Below are positions 7,626-9,617 of a DNA stretch of 9,617 nucleotides, one piece after another. The position numbers and the translations under genes were made by a program. Source of the DNA: Kiritimatiellia bacterium (GTDB lineage Bacteria; Verrucomicrobiota; Kiritimatiellia; RFP12; UBA3636); NCBI GenBank assembly GCA_017476965.1, contig JAFUXX010000010.1, positions 1-9,617 of the forward strand, read 5' to 3'. Each line of letters opens with the position of its first letter. Positions within the stretch are counted from its first letter, which is position 1. The notes under the pieces are model-generated. The model was not told where the DNA came from, did not search any database, and worked only from the letters and a program-made list of their open reading frames with translations.

Positions 7626-7981
7626 TCCGGCTCCTCCCGGGCGGTGCAAATCCGGTCGAAAAGCGTACGGACGAAGGGCAAGGCAATCGTTTTGACGTCG
7701 CTATGGCGCCAACCGTTGAACTTGATCTCCGATCGTCTCGGCCAAGACGAATTCGTTTTCATGTCATCCATGTTTGCATTGTGGATCGGTTCATCGGAAC
7801 GGATCGCCCGGCTCCCGACGGGCCCGCCGAGGGCCGGGACGCCGCGGGCGAGAAGACAGCGGCAAGCACAGGTGCGGCGAAACGTTTCAGTATATGGTTT
7901 CAAACGTGAATTTTTCGGGAACGGCATTCGTCGGAGACGCCTTTTCCGGCTTCGAATTGCACCTTTTTCCATCGGTGTCAT
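7622..7981 (-). CDS. hypothetical 119-aa protein bridging two overlapping genes
   Basis: The frame starts at an ATG (7981) overlapping the TGA of the small secreted gene and ends in a TGA (7622) overlapping the ATG of the next gene, so both junctions are ATGA. That coincidence in a single open frame is the main argument that it is real. The product is Arg-rich at its N-terminus with no signal peptide. The C-terminal 50 residues, from MDDMKTNSSW to CTAREEPE, look more protein-like and have more G/C at third codon positions. An internal start at 7771 or 7762 is therefore possible. No Shine-Dalgarno is seen at 7981. The last about 18 residues faintly resemble the C-terminal helix of the small secreted proteins, which is not a secure homology. 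A GC hairpin (CCCGGC 7807-7812, GCCGGG 7833-7838) lies inside. It could be a remnant of a third partner gene. Confidence 0.45.
   Translation of the reverse strand: MTPMEKGAIRSRKRRLRRMPFPKNSRLKPYTETFRRTCACRCLLARGVPALGGPVGSRAIRSDEPIHNANMDDMKTNSSWPRRSEIKFNGWRHSDVKTIALPFVRTLFDRICTAREEPE
7631..7638 (-). promoter_or_regulatory. Shine-Dalgarno of the carboxypeptidase-regulatory-like gene
   Basis: Read on the minus strand, GGGAGGAG stands 5 nt before the ATG at 7625. It is the strongest ribosome site on this strand in the window and supports that start over upstream in-frame options. Confidence 0.65.
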
Positions 7982-8550
7982 TGCGGTTGCGATGCGTCCA
8001 GTATCCGTGCGTCAACCCATTCGGCAAGGGGAAGAACGGATGCTTCAGGATCGAATGAATCGACCTGCACGAATACGTTGTTCCGCACGAAACAAACGGA
8101 ATTGGTGGTTCCGCGCCCCCATCCCCGGAATGCAATGTCGCCGAGCGGGGAAGAATCTGGATGCAGTCGCGGAAACGGCTGCAAGGCGGCACAATCCGCA
8201 AAATGCGACAGCATCAGCGCTTTTGCGGCATCCGGGGCGGCCCCCAGTCCGATTCGGATCCGGAACGGTTCCCCTTCCCCGATTTTTTTCACCAAAAAAT
8301 CTCCGTTTTCGCAGATTGAAAGCGCAAGTGTAGCGGAAGTCAGATTCGTGTAGCCGATGTCGGCAAGCGAAAGCGCGCTGTTCCCGGGAACCGAAACCTG
8401 GTACTCCGCAACACTCCACTCGTTCGTGGAATATAGCGCGGACACGTCGTTTCCCGGACCCGTCACGGGAGTTTCCGCGACAACGCATGCCGCATAAAAG
8501 AAAAAGCGCAACGTCGAGGATTTCATGGCTTTTATTGCTTGTTTGTTCAT
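7978..8550 (-). CDS. small secreted partner protein (FVRNNVFV family), copy 1
   Basis: The product has 190 aa. The ATG at 8550 is chosen because it overlaps the TGA of the upstream transglutaminase-like gene (ATGA) and gives the leader MNKQAIKAMKSSTLRFFF, with cleavage likely near residue 25 (CVVA before ETP). No Shine-Dalgarno is present, so translation is probably coupled. An alternative in-frame ATG at 8526 would also keep the hydrophobic core. The mature protein is homologous to the one at 5052-5612: ALM, LGD, the identical FVRNNVFV, and a closing helix WVDARILDA versus LDRQIVDA. The middle parts diverge strongly, as expected if the protein must match a diverging partner. No known domain is recognised. 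It is proposed as a periplasmic partner or inhibitor of the upstream enzyme, by context only. Confidence 0.85.
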   Translation of the reverse strand: MNKQAIKAMKSSTLRFFFYAACVVAETPVTGPGNDVSALYSTNEWSVAEYQVSVPGNSALSLADIGYTNLTSATLALSICENGDFLVKKIGEGEPFRIRIGLGAAPDAAKALMLSHFADCAALQPFPRLHPDSSPLGDIAFRGWGRGTTNSVCFVRNNVFVQVDSFDPEASVLPLAEWVDARILDASQPQ

Positions 8551-9617
8551 TGGAAAAAAGGAGGCGCCGCAACCGCCGGATGCGGTCCGCAAGAGACGTA
8601 TCCGTCCGATCCGGGAGCCGCCAGTCTTTCGCGGTACGTCCATGGCTCTCCGGGGTCTCCGTCCGAGAACTGGACACCGGCCGGAAGTTCTTCGGTTCGC
8701 GGTTCGGAAGTCGGATCTCCATCTCCGTCGTACCGTAGGCATGCGTCGAAAACAACTTCGGAATCCCCGCAAGGAGGCTGCCAAGCAACGGCGTGAAACC
8801 GAAATGCCGCACCCCATTCTGGTGGTGTCCAGGAGGATCTGCCTATTGCAGTATAGGGATTGGTCCGGAATCCGGTTCCTCCCATCCTTCCAACAAAAAG
8901 TTTTGCCCCTGCAAGATTCGCAAATGAGGCGACAAGATTTGCGCAATCGACGCAGTTGACCAACGGGCCGTTTCCAGTGCCGCCGGACAATCGTTTCAAC
9001 GCAGAGTCCAAATCCACGGCCCCGGATCGTTTGGTGTAGTGAACTCCGCCCGTGTAGATGTCATACGAAAAAACGCCAGCGGAATTTATCGCTTCCGTGA
9101 CGGCGGCCGAAACGCCGTTTATTGTGGTCTTTCCTCCCGCCCATGTTGAGGAACAAACTAAATCTAGCGCCGAGGCCCACGGGTTCTGGTTGTCGAGGGC
9201 GGCCGTGGTCCACGGGGCTTTCGGGGCGTCGAGGACCGTGTAGAAGACGTGGCCGCGGGTGGCGTCGATCGCGTTGGTGACGACGGCGCCGTCTTCGTCG
9301 CGGACCACGGCTTTCCAGACAAGGTCGAACGTTTCTTTCGCGATGTGTCCGGGCGTGGAAGACGAGGTTTGCAGCGCGACGTCCAGCGCCGTGCCGTTTC
9401 CGGAAAAGGGGACGGAGTTGGTTTGAAATCCTCCGACGGACGCGGACGTCGAGGCAAGCAGGGTGACGCTGCCCAGATCGTCCGGTTCGGCGGAGAAATC
9501 CGCTTTGACGATCGGAGCCGCGTTCGTGACGTACAGCGCCGGAGCGCGGTGCCCGGCGCGCGTCCATTCGCCTTCGGCCAGGTCGATGGGCGTCGCGTAG
9601 TTCCACCGCAGGTTCAG
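8547..9617 (-). CDS. 5'-partial transglutaminase-like exported protein, copy 1
   Basis: The frame is open through the right window edge, so the N-terminus is missing; 356 aa are visible. The first about 90 residues (starting LNLRWNYATP) are beta-rich and absent from the second copy. Next comes the near-identical block KETFDLVWKAVV to PKAPW, then a transglutaminase-like domain. Counting from the window edge, the candidate triad is Cys222 in NCVDCANLV, His275 in FHAVAW and Asp291 in VFDACLRYDGDGD. The CxDxAxL helix followed by HA and D is typical of the transglutaminase-like superfamily, whose members include crosslinking enzymes, peptidases and toxin tips. The stop overlaps the start of the small secreted gene. 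The family level is fairly safe; substrate and exact role are unknown. Confidence 0.85.
   Translation of the reverse strand: MNLRWNYATPIDLAEGEWTRAGHRAPALYVTNAAPIVKADFSAEPDDLGSVTLLASTSASVGGFQTNSVPFSGNGTALDVALQTSSSTPGHIAKETFDLVWKAVVRDEDGAVVTNAIDATRGHVFYTVLDAPKAPWTTAALDNQNPWASALDLVCSSTWAGGKTTINGVSAAVTEAINSAGVFSYDIYTGGVHYTKRSGAVDLDSALKRLSGGTGNGPLVNCVDCANLVASFANLAGAKLFVGRMGGTGFRTNPYTAIGRSSWTPPEWGAAFRFHAVAWQPPCGDSEVVFDACLRYDGDGDPTSEPRTEELPAGVQFSDGDPGEPWTYRERLAAPGSDGYVSCGPHPAVAAPPFFQ
9207..9338 (-). repeat. near-identical 132-nt block shared by the two transglutaminase-like genes, copy 1
   Basis: This is the partner of 6257-6388, including the perfect run 9264-9320. In this copy the block lies inside a longer gene that continues upstream, so it is a candidate donor for the truncated copy. 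Confidence 0.85.

Noticed and set aside
8551..8946. Upstream extension of the copy 1 small secreted protein frame
   Set aside because: It overlaps the catalytic part of the transglutaminase-like gene in another frame; the ATG at 8550 gives the signal peptide and ATGA overlap.

Overview
The window looks like a bacterial chromosome segment of moderately high GC with tightly packed genes for exported proteins. The style of these proteins suggests the PVC group, most likely a Kiritimatiellota or Verrucomicrobiota gut or rumen lineage: thrombospondin-type-3 calcium loops, FG-GAP-like aspartate loops, a carboxypeptidase-regulatory-like protein ending in an NRNLE motif, and many secreted proteins of unknown role. 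That placement is inferred from family recollection only. No rRNA, tRNA, CRISPR array or intact insertion sequence was seen.

Left block, plus strand, about 1-4367. A 5'-partial gene encodes a large protein with three TSP3-type calcium loops and a C-terminal lysozyme/transglycosylase-like (SLT-type) domain. It is followed within a few bases by two tandem paralogous secreted proteins with matching DxDGDG loops. The first paralog is intact; the second is interrupted by three one-base losses.

Middle, about 4368-5051. This holds only a remnant of an EcoRI-type adenine DNA methyltransferase on the minus strand. It is truncated at both ends and carries an in-frame insertion of about 100 nt made of TTGGCAACATT-type repeats. 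A GC-rich hairpin cluster lies at the convergent junction.

Right block, minus strand, from 9617 down to 5052. It reads in order: (i) a 5'-partial secreted protein with a C-terminal transglutaminase-like domain (Cys-His-Asp visible); (ii) a small secreted protein starting by an ATGA overlap; (iii) a 119-codon ORF of unknown function joined by ATGA overlaps at both ends; (iv) a membrane-anchored carboxypeptidase-regulatory-like protein with one frameshift; (v) a second transglutaminase-like gene lacking the N-terminal region of the first; and (vi) a second small secreted protein, homologous to (ii) and again joined by ATGA.

The most interesting reading is that the window holds effector/partner cassettes. 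The two transglutaminase-like genes share a 132-nt block (7 mismatches by eye, including a 57-nt perfect run), while their catalytic parts diverge strongly. Each is followed by an overlapping small secreted gene, and one copy is 5'-truncated. This resembles polymorphic toxin/immunity loci with displaced orphan tips. On the left, a muramidase-like protein followed by duplicated secreted proteins fits the same logic. The toxin/immunity role is inference; enzyme/chaperone or surface-protein roles remain possible. All four frameshifts are single-base losses that can be placed in homopolymer runs, so sequencing or assembly error must be excluded before calling those genes dead.
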